Assembly: GCA_024509875.1 (NCBI GenBank)
Contig: JAMPIV010019844.1
Span: 310,001-374,000, forward strand
Origin: Oreohelix idahoensis
Lineage: Eukaryota; Mollusca; Gastropoda; Stylommatophora; Oreohelicidae
DNA length: 64,000 nucleotides
Reading direction: 5' to 3'
Shown here: piece by piece, positions 63,789-64,000 of the stretch
Layout: every line of letters starts with the position of its first letter
Position numbering within the stretch: the first letter of the stretch is position 1
Position numbers and translations under genes: made by a program
Notes under the pieces: generated by a model
What the model was told of the DNA's origin: nothing
Seen by the model: the letters and a program-made list of their open reading frames with translations, nothing else
Database searches by the model: none

Positions 63789-63926
63789 CTCTTTGACTCC
63801 ACAATTATTTTGCACCCTGTGCCATAATTTTAATTTGTGATAGACTAAAAACAATGCTCAGAGAGTTGTTTTGGCACGGGTGTCAAATCTGACCAATGCT
63901 CTGAGTATTGTTCTGGAGTCAAAGAG
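63789..63926. mobile_element. Short TTAA-flanked MITE (138 bp)
   Basis: CTCTTTGACTCCA and TGGAGTCAAAGAG are perfect inverted repeats, flanked by TTAA at 63785-63788 and 63927-63930. The interior has two further inverted words (AATGCTCAGAG and CTCTGAGTATT). A different family from the 687-bp MITE next to it. Confidence 0.88.
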
Positions 63927-64000
63927 TTAAACCTGACTAAGAAAATTTACAGAGTATACTGCACAAAAGTATAAGTCCGTTCTTCCCTTGGGTGCATAGC

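Overview
This is an animal (metazoan) genomic window, AT-rich, with GT-AG introns, tRNA-derived SINEs and many transposons. No prokaryotic genes, rRNA genes or CRISPR arrays are visible. The host species cannot be named from the sequence. Gmr1-like LTR elements, restriction-like-endonuclease LINEs and very large repeat-filled introns would fit a mollusc or another marine invertebrate, but that is inference.

Only one host gene is visible. It lies on the minus strand and fills the window: fifteen exons of a dynein heavy chain, running from 62960 (end of AAA2) down to 379 (AAA4). All splice phases agree from exon to exon (2,081 coding bases, about 694 codons), and both ends of the gene lie outside the window. 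AAA3 keeps its Walker A and Walker B motifs. AAA4 has lost the P-loop lysine/arginine, which points to a divergent (perhaps DNHD1-like) heavy chain.

Everything else is intron, and the introns record layers of transposition. (1) 0-19.3 kb: small exons, with a 3'-tailed SINE family (called R here), LINE 3' ends (called S), a TTAA-flanked MITE, minisatellites, an unexplained 2.4 kb block (13.6-16.0 kb) and a 5'-truncated RTE-like LINE (16.0-18.5 kb). (2) 19.8-20.6 kb: a mariner fold-back element with 227-bp inverted arms. (3) 21.6-42.8 kb: a nest inside one intron. The outer Gmr1-like Ty3/gypsy element (21567-42800, TSD ATCAG) carries a second, intact Gmr1-like element (23732-33008, TSD ACGGT) inside its gag, and an intact hAT transposon (37341-40892, 8-bp TSD) in its 3' non-coding part. 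(4) 43-56.5 kb: exons separated by SINEs, LINE fragments, hairpin MITEs and a decayed relative of the hAT element. (5) 57.7-62.6 kb: two head-to-tail copies of a LINE with a C-terminal PD-(D/E)XK endonuclease (Hero/R4/NeSL-like), the second full length with a structured 5' leader. (6) 63.0-63.9 kb: two TTAA-flanked MITEs.

The most unusual signal is at 22690-22739. The primer-binding region of the outer LTR element is complementary to the whole 3' half of a mature tRNA-Ile (positions 27-76). It includes the post-transcriptional CCA and a C opposite anticodon position 34, as expected if inosine-34 of an edited tRNA-Ile(IAU) had been reverse transcribed.
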